Shown: positions 1 through 7,070 of the stretch, one piece after another
Position numbering within the stretch: position 1 is the first letter of the stretch
How the letters are laid out: every line of letters begins with the position of its first letter
From: Candidatus Sulfopaludibacter sp. SbA3
GTDB taxonomy: Bacteria > Acidobacteriota > Terriglobia > Bryobacterales > Bryobacteraceae
Direction: 5' to 3'
Length of the DNA: 16,072 bases
Assembly (NCBI GenBank): GCA_945900935.1
Contig: CAMDKT010000051.1
Location: 1 to 16,072, forward strand
Translations under genes and position numbers: made by a program
Notes under the pieces: generated by a model
What the model was told of the DNA's origin: nothing
The model's input: only the letters and a program-made list of their open reading frames with translations
Databases searched by the model: none

Positions 1-1
1 C

Positions 2-484
2 GGCCAGATCAACGACCGCCACCGTGCCAACAACCCGCACACAAACGCGTCCATCAAACTGATCATCGACGCCGGCGGCCCCGGCGGCCCCATGGTCGAT
101 CATCTTCGCCTCGTCGCCCCGGACTACGTTGCCATCACGCCCGTCATGATCACCGCCGGCTCCGGTGAAACAAATCTCTCCGGCGGCTTCTCCGGCATCC
201 CGCGCCGCGCCCTCGTCACCCGGCTCATCCAGATGGTCGCCAACGGCTGCCTCCACTGTCCCGCGTCGCTGCCCGGATTAAACGCATGGCAAGCGGAAAT
301 GCTCAGCCTCTCCGGCTGCGGCACCCAAAGCACCAAAACCGGTGACCACGACGACCTCACCATGGCCGCCGCGCTCGCCGCCTGGGCCGCCGTCGGCGAC
401 GCTCGGGAACTCGCCCCAGGCGCAACGCACTCCAAACAGAGCCCTTCGAAGTACATCGGCTTTGTCGACAAACCGCTTTTCTAA
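2..484 (+). CDS. Phage-type terminase large subunit, C-terminal part (5' end outside window)
   Basis: The frame is open from the left edge to the TAA at 482-484, so the visible 160 residues are the C-terminal part of a longer protein. The Met at 92 is probably internal. The visible pattern fits the RNase H-like nuclease domain of terminase large subunits: a 'LIIDAGGPGGPMVDHLR' strand-loop near the start, 'IPRRALVTRLIQMV' in the middle, 'LPGLNAWQAEMLSLSG', and a late 'GDHDDLTMAAALAAWAA' matching the family's HDDLVxALALA motif with its metal-binding aspartates. In phages this nuclease cuts concatemeric DNA during packaging. No other packaging gene is visible, and the next 440 bases are non-coding repeats, so this is probably a prophage or domesticated remnant. 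The family call comes from motif recall; other RNase H-fold nucleases are possible. Confidence 0.55.
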   Translation, partial: GQINDRHRANNPHTNASIKLIIDAGGPGGPMVDHLRLVAPDYVAITPVMITAGSGETNLSGGFSGIPRRALVTRLIQMVANGCLHCPASLPGLNAWQAEMLSLSGCGTQSTKTGDHDDLTMAAALAAWAAVGDARELAPGATHSKQSPSKYIGFVDKPLF

Positions 485-590
485 AACAAACGCGCCGATC
501 CGTTACCGAGCCGTGACCGCCAGGGAGCGGACTTCCCTCCGCGATGCCGATCTTGGGACCACCCATCGTCAGCCAATCCGGAATTGATCT

Positions 591-617
591 TTGCCTCGAA
601 AATACTCTCCGAGGCAA
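591..617. repeat. Inverted repeat, 8-bp arms
   Basis: TTGCCTCG (591-598) pairs perfectly with CGAGGCAA (610-617) across an 11-nt loop. It lies between the two copies of the 79-bp-period repeat. Confidence 0.6.
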
Positions 618-704
618 CCGCAAACCCGATCTTGGGAAACCATCGTCGGCAATCCGGAAATGCTCTTTCTCAACTGAATACAAAAACGCCCACGGCCCCC
701 GCTT

Positions 705-737
705 GCCTACCCGAAGTGTCTTCAAATTCGGGTAGGC
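705..737. repeat. Inverted repeat, 11-bp arms (hairpin copy 1)
   Basis: GCCTACCCGAA (705-715) pairs perfectly with TTCGGGTAGGC (727-737) across an 11-nt loop. The loop boundary contains a nested GAAG/CTTC pair. A related hairpin follows at 833-877. Confidence 0.7.
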
Positions 738-832
738 GGGGACTAGCGGCCTGTTCGCAGCGCCAACCCCTATTTTCATTCCCCGGGGTGGCCCCGCCCG
801 CCCAATTGAATATCCATAAGGAGCACGCGCAC

Positions 833-877
833 CGCTCACCCACCCGAAGTGTCTTCAAATTTCGGGTAGGCTGAGCG
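833..877. repeat. Inverted repeat with two stem segments (hairpin copy 2)
   Basis: The inner arms ACCCGAA (842-848) and TTCGGGT (861-867) are shared with the 705-737 hairpin. The outer stem here is CGCTCA (833-838) with TGAGCG (872-877), which copy 1 lacks. Keeping pairing while the arm sequence changes suggests that structure matters. Confidence 0.65.
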
Positions 878-924
878 AAGGCGCCGAATCACCCATCGCC
901 CCCGTATTTTCATTCACTCGGGCT

Positions 925-1731
925 CCCTGCCCAACCTACCAGGGCGTGCATATTCACAACGAAGCCGTCGAGCCGGAAAAACTCATCAGCCATCTGAAAA
1001 ACGCCCAACTTACCGTCGACGAGCAACGCCAACAGCTCAACCTGATCGACCAGCTAAACCGCCGCTACATGGAGCGCGTCGGCGACCAGCCCCAACTCGA
1101 AGGCGCAGTGCAATCGATGGAGTCCGCGTTCCGTCTCCAGACCGAATCGGCCGGGCTATTCGACATCCGTAAGGAGCCCGAACACGTCCGCCGCCGCTAT
1201 GACATTTCCGACTTCGGCCGCGGCTGTCTCATGTCGTTGCGACTAGTCGAGAGCGGCGTCCGCATGGTGCAAATCTATTTCGGCAACTTCCAGCCCTGGG
1301 ACCACCACGACGACATCCGCATCCACGCCAAACTCGCCCGCCAGTCCGACGGCCCCATCGCCGCTCTCGTCGACGATCTCAAAGCCCGCGGCCTCTTCGA
1401 TGAGACGTTAATCGTGATAACAGGAGAATTCGGCCGCACCCCGATGATCCAAAACTCCGGCCTCGAAAAGCTCGGCTGCGGCCGCGACCATAACCCGCCC
1501 GCGTTCACGGCGCTCCTCGCCGGCGGCGGCATCAAAGGCGGCATCGCCTACGGAGCCACCGACGATTTCGGCTTCAAAGCCGTCGAAAACAAAGTCCACG
1601 TCCACGACCTCCACGCCACCATCCTCCATCAACTCGGCTTCGACCACACCAAGCTCACCTTCCGCCACGCCGGCCGCGACTTCCGGCTTACCGATGTTCA
1701 TGGCGAGGTTGTGAAGACGATTATTGCCTGA
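925..1731 (+). pseudogene. DUF1501 protein, 5'-truncated
   Basis: This encodes the C-terminal half of a DUF1501 protein, an alkaline-phosphatase/sulfatase-fold family common in Planctomycetes and Acidobacteria. Family landmarks are visible in order: 'TYQGVHIHN' at the start, 'RYDISDFGRGCLMSLRLVE', 'VRMVQIYFGNFQPWDHHDDI', 'LDDLKARG'-like helix text, 'VITGEFGRTP', 'GRDHNPPAFTALLAGGGIKG', and 'VHVHDLHATILHQLGFDH' near the end. Full-length members are about 450-480 residues with a Tat-type signal peptide. Here only about 268 residues remain, and the first half, including any signal, is replaced by the hairpin repeats that end at about 924. A GTG at 946 would give a 261-residue product, but it falls inside the conserved region with no convincing ribosome binding site (RBS). 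It is therefore read as a remnant. The usual partner, a DUF1549/DUF1553 cytochrome-type protein, is not in the window. Confidence 0.75.
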
Positions 1732-1751
1732 TCCAATCCCAAGTCGGGTGC

Positions 1752-1769
1752 CCTCGCGCCACAGCGAGG
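1752..1769. terminator. Weak hairpin after the DUF1501 remnant
   Basis: CCTCGC (1752-1757) pairs with GCGAGG (1764-1769) over a 6-nt loop, 20 bases after the stop. There is no T-tract, so intrinsic termination is doubtful. Confidence 0.25.
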
Positions 1770-1821
1770 CAGTCTCCCGGAACAAACGCACCGCGCTCGA
1801 GCGGCAGCTACAAATCCCCCC

Positions 1822-2001
1822 GAATTCTCCGTCGCCGGCATCCGCAAGTGGAGCACCCCAATCTCCGCGCACTGGAACAGCCTCGGCCAGACCGCCCGCT
1901 ACGACGCCCGGAACAGCCAGATCAACTCCGTCTTCCTGGAGCCGTTACCCGCCCGCGGCCCCCGTCGCGTCCAGTTCGCCATGCGGCTGACGCTTTGCTG
2001 C
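1822..2001 (+). pseudogene. Possible decayed coding fragment (outer-membrane receptor-like end?)
   Basis: One frame stays open for about 60 codons with high third-position C and reads '...GIRKWSTPISAHWN' followed by 'ARGPRRVQFAMRLT'. The ending resembles the last beta-strand of acidobacterial TonB-dependent, carboxypeptidase-regulatory-like receptors, which often end in '..QFALRLxF'. There is no start codon with an RBS, and no closing aromatic residue or stop at the expected place. This is a faint resemblance from memory; the stretch could equally be non-coding. Confidence 0.2.
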
Positions 2002-2007
2002 GCCGCC

Positions 2008-2232
2008 TCAAGCCGCGAATTGCAGAATTTCGACTTCGACGCCCTTCCCAACCGCAATCTCCGCCCGCTCCAATACATTGGAAGTGATCTGCTCGGAAAG
2101 ATAATATTCGCCACTGCTATCGCAAATCTCGGCCGGAACTCCTTTCAGAATCACAGTTGTCTCTTCACGCTGAAGAGTCACGGTCACCTTGCCCGCGTGA
2201 GTTTCACCTTGCCTGCAGATGGCGCACTTCAT
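2008..2232 (-). CDS. MqsA-family antitoxin with YgiT-type zinc finger
   Basis: A 74-residue protein of the YgiT/MqsA zinc-finger type, the antitoxin usually encoded after a DUF4258 or MqsR toxin. The start ATG at 2232 is preceded by GAGGAG at good spacing, and its first bases overlap the TGA of the broken toxin frame (ATGA), which supports this start over the upstream one. The first zinc pair is present (C3, C6 in 'MKCAICRQG'). The family motif C-x-x-C-G-E near residue 37 reads 'ICDSSGEYYL', so the fourth ligand is Ser40 instead of Cys. The middle 'TVTLQREETTVILKGVPAEIC' segment matches the family core closely. No separate DNA-binding domain is present. It probably neutralises its partner by direct binding and may autoregulate. 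The missing ligand may weaken metal binding. Confidence 0.75.
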   Translation of the reverse strand: MKCAICRQGETHAGKVTVTLQREETTVILKGVPAEICDSSGEYYLSEQITSNVLERAEIAVGKGVEVEILQFAA

Positions 2233-2475
2233 GAGAATCTCCTCGTGCGGAAATCGGGTTGCCAAACGGCTGAATCTGGTTCATAAGCAGTAATCACATG
2301 GCACGTTTCTGTGGCCGGAAAACCCCAACAATAGCCGACTCTCGAACGGCTTGTCTTCAGGATATTCCATCATCGTCTCGCCGGTGCGTAGCACCGCGAT
2401 TACGTCCTCGTTGCCGATCTTCCACTGGAACATTCGCCTGATGGCGTGTTGATCGTACAATCGGTTTCTGTTCAT
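2229..2475 (-). pseudogene. DUF4258 toxin, internally deleted and frameshifted
   Basis: The N-terminal frame from the ATG at 2475 reads 'YDQHAIRRMFQWKIGNEDV' then 'EYPEDKPFESRLLLGFSGHR', the first two-thirds of a DUF4258 protein, an mRNA-interferase-like toxin family. It then runs into 'NVPCDYCL' and stops at 2281. The family's C-terminal end, 'VITAYEPDSAVWQPDFRTRR', follows immediately in another frame (about 2232-2300) and ends in a TGA overlapping the antitoxin ATG, the arrangement expected of an intact operon. About 11 residues of the central strand (normally 'xLHVVVA...') are missing, so the lesion is a small out-of-frame deletion near 2295-2310. The product should be inactive. GGAGG lies only about 1-2 bases from the ATG, which leaves the exact start uncertain. 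Confidence 0.7.
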
Positions 2476-2541
2476 ACCTCCGAATGCGCCGCATCCACGC
2501 CGGTTCTTGCGGATGTGGGTGAAGCTTCACGGCCTCTATAG

Positions 2542-2568
2542 TACCGGCACCGGCAGCCGATACCGGTA
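2542..2568. promoter_or_regulatory. Inverted repeat in the divergent region upstream of hsdR
   Basis: TACCGG (2542-2547) and CCGGTA (2563-2568) form an inverted repeat, and the right half is itself the palindrome TACCGGTA. It lies in the 211-bp region between the divergently transcribed TA remnant and hsdR, so an operator role is possible but unproven. Confidence 0.35.
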
Positions 2569-2629
2569 GTTACGATACGGGTCCCGCCCCCCGCGGCAAC
2601 CATCCAACATGTGCCGCCGCCCCCACGCC

Positions 2630-2658
2630 CTGACAAGCCAAACCACTTGCCCCATAAA
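2630..2658 (+). promoter_or_regulatory. Candidate sigma-70-type promoter of the hsd operon
   Basis: CTGACA (2630-2635) and CATAAA (2653-2658) have a 17-bp spacer and match the consensus boxes at 5/6 and 4/6 positions. The implied transcription start is about 20 bases before the hsdR ATG at 2687. The RBS is weak (AGGA, about 13 bases upstream of the ATG). Confidence 0.4.
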
Positions 2659-2686
2659 CCACTTACAATAGGAACTCGCGAACACT

Positions 2687-5275
2687 ATGAAGCCGGGCAC
2701 GAAGCGACAGGCGCCTTCCGCTGAAACTGGACTGGCCGCCGCCAACCAAAATCCCGAACAGCTCGCCCGCGACGGAATCGACGCAAAACTCCTCGAAGCC
2801 GGATGGTCCGTCCAAGCCAAGTCCGCCCTGAACTTCGCCGCCGCCCCCGGCATCGCCGTCCGCGAATACCAAACCGATCAGGGCCCAGCCGATTACGTCC
2901 TATTCGTCAACAAACAAGCCGTCGGAGTCATCGAAGCCAAGCCCCAGGACTGGGGCCACAAAATCACCACCGTCGAAGAGCAATCCGCCGGCTACGCCGC
3001 CGCCAAACTCAAATGGGTTAATAACAACCAGCCCCTCCCGTTCATCTATGAAAGCACCGGCGTCATCACCCGCTTCACCGATCGCCGCGACCCCAAGCCC
3101 CGCTCCCGCGAACTCTTCACCTTCCACCGTCCCGAAACTATGGCCGCTTGGCTCGCCGCGCCCCACTCCCTCCGCGCCCGCCTCCACGGCATTCCCGCCC
3201 TCAACCCCGCCGGCCTCCGTGCCTGCCAAATCACAGCCATCCAAAACCTCGAACACTCCTTCCAGGCCGATCGCCCCCGCGCCCTCATCCAAATGGCCAC
3301 CGGCTCCGGCAAAACCTTCACCGCCATCACCTCCGTCTACCGCCTCCTCAAGCACGCCGATGCCAAACGCATCCTCTTCCTCGTCGACACCAGAAACCTC
3401 GGCGAGCAGGCCGAGCAGGAGTTCATGTCCTACCTGCCCAACGACGATAACCGCAAATTCACCGAACTCTACAACGTCCAGCGCCTCAAATCTCCCTTCA
3501 TCGCCGCCAGCAGCCAGGTCTGCATCAGCACCATCCAGCGCATGTACTCCATCCTCAAGGATGAACCTCTCGACGAAAGCGCCGAAGAAGACAACCCCGC
3601 CGAACGCCTCGTCCGCCCCAAGGAACCCCTGCCCGTCGTCTACAACAAAAAAGTCCCGCCGGAATTCTTTGATTTCGTCATCATCGACGAATGCCATCGT
3701 TCCATCTACAACCTCTGGCGCCAAGTCATCGAGTACTTTGATGCCTCTCTAATCGGCCTCACCGCCACCCCGGACAACCGCACCTACGGTTTCTTCCGCA
3801 AGAACGTCGTCAGCGAATACGGCCACGAACTCGCCGTTGCCGACGGTGTCAACGTCGGCAACGAAGTCTATACCATCCAAACCGAAATCACGCAAAAAGG
3901 CGCCATCGTCCGGGCCGAACAGCAGGTCGAAAAGCGCGAGCGCCTCACCCGCAAAAAACGCTGGGAGCGCCAGGACGAGGACGAACACTTCGCCGCCCCC
4001 CAACTCGATCGCGCCGTTGTCATCCCGGACCAGATCCGCACCATCATCCGCGCCTTCCACGACAAACTGCCGGAGATCTTCCCCGGCCGCGAAGAAGTGC
4101 CAAAGACGCTCGTCTTCGCCAAAACCGACAGCCACGCCGACGACATCATCCAAATCGTCCGCGAAGAGTTCGCCGAAGGCAACGACTTCTGCAAGAAGAT
4201 CACCTGCCAGTCCATTGAGGACCCCAAATCTGTCCTCGCCCTGTTCCGCAACAGCTTTAACCCGCGCATCGCCGTCACTGTGGACATGATCGCCACCGGC
4301 ACCGACGTCAAGCCCCTGGAATGTCTCCTCTTCATGCGCGACGTCCGCAGCGCCAACTACTTTGAACAAATGAAGGGGCGCGGCACCCGCACGCTCGACG
4401 CGGACAATCTCAAAAAGGTGACCCCTTCGGCGACATCAGCCAAGACGCACTACGTCATTGTCGATGCCGTCGGCGTCACCAGGTCGCTAAAGACCGCCAG
4501 CCCGCCGCTCATCACCAAACCGACGGTATCGCTCAAGGATCTCGCCACCGGCGTGATGATGGGGGTGCGCGATGAGGATACGGTCAGTTCCCTCGCCGGT
4601 CGCCTCTCCCGGCTCGATAAACAGTTGGACGAAAGCGAACAGCAGCGCGTCCAGCAGGCTGCCGGAGGCGTAAAGCTCTCTGAGATCGTCCACCAACTGA
4701 TTGACTCGATCGACGCCGACCGTATTGAGAAAGAAGCCCTCAAAGCTGCCAACGGCGCTGAGCCAACGGAGTCTCAACTCGATCAGGCCCGCGACCAACT
4801 CGTCGGCCGCGCCGCCAACGTCTTCACCGGCCACCTCATCAATCTGCTCGATACCATCCGCCGCGAAAAAGAGCAGACCATCGATCACGAGAACCTCGAC
4901 AAACTGATGGAGACCGGCTGGAGCGGCGACGCCAAGGAGAACGCCGAAGAGATGGCCAAGGACTTCGCCGCCTACCTCGAAGAAAACCGCGACCAGATTG
5001 AAGCGCTAACAATCTTTTACAGCCAACCCGCCCGCCGTTCCCAAGTAACCTACACCATGATTAAAGCCGTACTCGACGCCCTGAAGTCCGACCGGCCCAA
5101 GCTCGCGCCAATACGCGTCTGGCGCGCCTATGCGCTTCTCGATGAATACAAAGGGGCCGACCCGGCTAACGAACTCACGGCGCTTGTTGCCCTCATCCGC
5201 CGCCTCTGCGGGATAGACGAAAAACTCGCGCCCTACGCGAGACCGTTCGCCGCAATTTTCAATCTTGGATTCTGA
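2687..5275 (+). CDS. hsdR: Type I restriction enzyme, endonuclease/translocase subunit HsdR (C-terminus frameshifted)
   Basis: HsdR is the ATP-driven DNA translocase and nuclease that joins HsdM2S to cut unmethylated DNA. The N-terminal PD-(D/E)xK nuclease has D69 ('PADYVLF') and 'GVIEAK' (E83, K85). Superfamily 2 helicase motifs follow: Walker A 'IQMATGSGKT' (201-210), DECH box (334-337), 'LIGLTATPDN', and motif VI 'QMKGRGTRT' (561-569). The C-terminal helical region begins at about residue 700. After 'GIDEKLAPYA' the frame runs into 'RPFAAIFNLGF' and stops at 5275. The true family ending continues in another frame to 5490, so a single base (a G near 5237-5239) appears to be missing. The 862-residue product lacks about the last 80 residues, which lie in the region that contacts the methyltransferase. 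Restriction may be lost while methylation remains. It is the first gene of an hsdR-hsdS-hsdM operon. Confidence 0.9.
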   Translation: MKPGTKRQAPSAETGLAAANQNPEQLARDGIDAKLLEAGWSVQAKSALNFAAAPGIAVREYQTDQGPADYVLFVNKQAVGVIEAKPQDWGHKITTVEEQSAGYAAAKLKWVNNNQPLPFIYESTGVITRFTDRRDPKPRSRELFTFHRPETMAAWLAAPHSLRARLHGIPALNPAGLRACQITAIQNLEHSFQADRPRALIQMATGSGKTFTAITSVYRLLKHADAKRILFLVDTRNLGEQAEQEFMSYLPNDDNRKFTELYNVQRLKSPFIAASSQVCISTIQRMYSILKDEPLDESAEEDNPAERLVRPKEPLPVVYNKKVPPEFFDFVIIDECHRSIYNLWRQVIEYFDASLIGLTATPDNRTYGFFRKNVVSEYGHELAVADGVNVGNEVYTIQTEITQKGAIVRAEQQVEKRERLTRKKRWERQDEDEHFAAPQLDRAVVIPDQIRTIIRAFHDKLPEIFPGREEVPKTLVFAKTDSHADDIIQIVREEFAEGNDFCKKITCQSIEDPKSVLALFRNSFNPRIAVTVDMIATGTDVKPLECLLFMRDVRSANYFEQMKGRGTRTLDADNLKKVTPSATSAKTHYVIVDAVGVTRSLKTASPPLITKPTVSLKDLATGVMMGVRDEDTVSSLAGRLSRLDKQLDESEQQRVQQAAGGVKLSEIVHQLIDSIDADRIEKEALKAANGAEPTESQLDQARDQLVGRAANVFTGHLINLLDTIRREKEQTIDHENLDKLMETGWSGDAKENAEEMAKDFAAYLEENRDQIEALTIFYSQPARRSQVTYTMIKAVLDALKSDRPKLAPIRVWRAYALLDEYKGADPANELTALVALIRRLCGIDEKLAPYARPFAAIFNLGF

Positions 5276-5490
5276 AGCGCCACAGCGGCGCGGGTGAGAA
5301 GTTCACCGGTGAACAGCTTAACTGGCTGCACATGGTCCGCGATCATATTGCGACGTCTATTCACCTCGACCGCGATGATCTCGACATGGCGCCATTTGAT
5401 GCAAAGGGCGGTCTGGGGAAGATGCACCAACTCTTCGGCGTGGGGATGGATGATGTTATCAACGAGTTGAATGAGGCGTTGGCGGCGTGA
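5239..5490 (+). pseudogene. hsdR: Out-of-frame C-terminal tail of hsdR
   Basis: This second frame reads 'ETVRRNFQSWILKRHSGAGE', then 'QLNWLHMVRDHIATSIHLDR' and ends 'GMDDVINELNEALAA' at the TGA at 5488-5490. That is the expected end of EcoEI-like HsdR proteins. It has no start signal of its own. Its stop overlaps the GTG of hsdS (GTGA), as expected for an intact, translationally coupled operon. Restoring one base gives an HsdR of 934 residues. The lesion could be real or a sequencing indel. Confidence 0.85.
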
Positions 5491-7070
5491 GCGCGCCTCT
5501 GCCCATCAATTGGGAGACATGGCCGCTCTCTGATGTCGGTGAATGGTCAGGGGGCGGAACGCCGCTCTCCTCAAACCCAGAGTTCTGGATTGGAGCCATT
5601 CCTTGGGTTTCTCCCAAGGATATGAAGGTGAACAACATTTCTTCGACGCAAGATCAAATCACTCTTGAAGCTGTTCGAAGTTCCGCCGCGAAACTGATCT
5701 CACCAAAGGCGGTGCTACTCGTTACGCGCTCCGGGATTCTCGCACATTCATTTCCGGTCGCTACAACAAGCGTTGAAGTCACTATCAACCAGGACCTGAA
5801 GGCCATTACTCCCGTCGAGGTGGTTGACCATGAATACCTTGCTTGGGTGCTTCGGAGCCTCGAACGACAAGTTCTGAGCACGTGTTCCAAGCATGGAACG
5901 ACAGTTCACAGCATTGAAATGCCGGCACTAAAGGCCCTCCCCGTACCCATTCCGCCGCCGGCAGAGCAACTGCGCATCGTCGCCAAGATCGAAGAACTAT
6001 TCTCCGAACTCGACAAGGGCGTCGAAAGCCTGACAACCGCGCGCGAGCAGCTCAAAGTCTATCGCCAAGCCGTCCTCAAGCACGCCTTCGAAGGCAAGCT
6101 CACCGCCGAATGGCGGGAACAAAACTTCGATATACGCCAAAGGGCTGAAGACCGGCTATCGCGAATCCGGGGCGACCGGCAATGGTATTTCGCCAAAGCG
6201 CTCCGTGCTTGGCAAGCCGAGCTCGAATTCTGGGGACTTAGTGGCCAGATTGGTCCAAAACCTCGCAAGCCGAGCCAACTGCCTGATCAACCCGAACTTC
6301 ACGCCTCGGAACTGGACGCCGGTTCACTGATTCCCTCTGATTGGATCTGGGTGCGACTCGGCGAACTTTTTTCGAATTCTCCGCAAAACGGCCTCTATAA
6401 GTCAGCTACTTCGTATGGAACGGGCACCGCGATTATTCGGATTGATAGCTTCTACGACGGAGCCATGGCTAAAGGTGTGGAGCTAAAACGACTAGAACTT
6501 CTTCCCGATGAAGTCAAGACATTCCAATTGAAAAACGGTGATCTACTGGTCAACAGAGTCAACAGCATTGAGTTTCTTGGGAAGTGTCTCCTAGTGACGG
6601 GCTTGTCGGAAGCCACAGTATTCGAGAGCAATATCATGAGATGTTCGTTTGCCGAAACACATATCGATCTGAGATATCTCACGACTTACCTCGCCAGCCA
6701 TGATGGTAGAAGAAGGCTGTGTCGAAATGCTAAACATGCCGTGAATCAGGCAAGCATCAATCAATCAGATGTTGCCGTAACTCCTGTGCCACTTGCGCAT
6801 TTAGAGGAACAGAGGCAAGTTATTGGTGTTCTCGACCAATTGCTATCCATTATCGACCGAATGAGTCTAGAACTTGAGTCGCAATTGGCGCGAGCCGCCA
6901 CTCTCCGCCAATCCATCCTGAAAAAAGCCTTCTCCGGCCAACTAGTCGCCCAAGACCCCAACGACGAACCCGCGTCCATTCTCCTAGAGCGCATCAAAGC
7001 TGAAAAAAAACAACACCTCGAAAAAGCGCGAAAAACCAATAAGGCAAAGACCCAAGGACCAGCAGCATGA
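5487..7070 (+). CDS. hsdS: Type I restriction-modification specificity subunit HsdS
   Basis: HsdS recognises the bipartite target sequence and scaffolds the HsdM2S methyltransferase. Its 527 residues are slightly longer than usual (about 400-470). Two target-recognition domains are visible. The first, about residues 1-160, opens 'WETWPLSDVGEWSGGGTP' and closes at 'LPVPIPPPAEQLRIVAKIEE'. The second, about 280-440, opens 'SDWIWVRLGELF' and closes at 'TPVPLAHLEEQRQVIGVLDQ'. Each is followed by a long helical spacer (about 155-205 and 434-490), ending 'LRQSILKKAFSGQLVAQDP' in the second. A poorly conserved linker of about 60 residues between the halves accounts for the extra length. The GTG start overlaps the frameshifted hsdR stop by 4 bases, and the end overlaps hsdM by 4 bases (ATGA). 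The target-recognition stretches are visibly less GC-rich than hsdR and hsdM, consistent with exchange of recognition domains. Confidence 0.92.
   Translation: MSAPLPINWETWPLSDVGEWSGGGTPLSSNPEFWIGAIPWVSPKDMKVNNISSTQDQITLEAVRSSAAKLISPKAVLLVTRSGILAHSFPVATTSVEVTINQDLKAITPVEVVDHEYLAWVLRSLERQVLSTCSKHGTTVHSIEMPALKALPVPIPPPAEQLRIVAKIEELFSELDKGVESLTTAREQLKVYRQAVLKHAFEGKLTAEWREQNFDIRQRAEDRLSRIRGDRQWYFAKALRAWQAELEFWGLSGQIGPKPRKPSQLPDQPELHASELDAGSLIPSDWIWVRLGELFSNSPQNGLYKSATSYGTGTAIIRIDSFYDGAMAKGVELKRLELLPDEVKTFQLKNGDLLVNRVNSIEFLGKCLLVTGLSEATVFESNIMRCSFAETHIDLRYLTTYLASHDGRRRLCRNAKHAVNQASINQSDVAVTPVPLAHLEEQRQVIGVLDQLLSIIDRMSLELESQLARAATLRQSILKKAFSGQLVAQDPNDEPASILLERIKAEKKQHLEKARKTNKAKTQGPAA

Larger units (their letters stand above)
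485..924. repeat. Intergenic cluster of hairpin-forming repeats
   Basis: No convincing gene is present. The segment holds two sets of imperfect direct repeats. The first set shares 'ccgatcttggg', 'ccatcgtc' and 'aatccggaa' at 547-593 and 626-669 (period about 79). The second shares 'acccgaagtgtcttcaaat', 'tcgggtagg' and 'tattttcattc' at about 705-830 and 838-935 (period about 133). Three inverted repeats are embedded and listed separately. The right end abuts the truncated DUF1501 reading frame. The arrangement suggests small palindromic mobile or REP-like elements that accumulated between remnants, but no element family was recognised. Confidence 0.6.

Noticed and set aside
2900..4369. Long minus-strand and alternative-frame reading frames across hsdR
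   Set aside because: These are shadows of the GC-rich hsdR coding sequence, with repetitive Gly/Asp/Val or Ser/Pro/Arg composition and no RBS.
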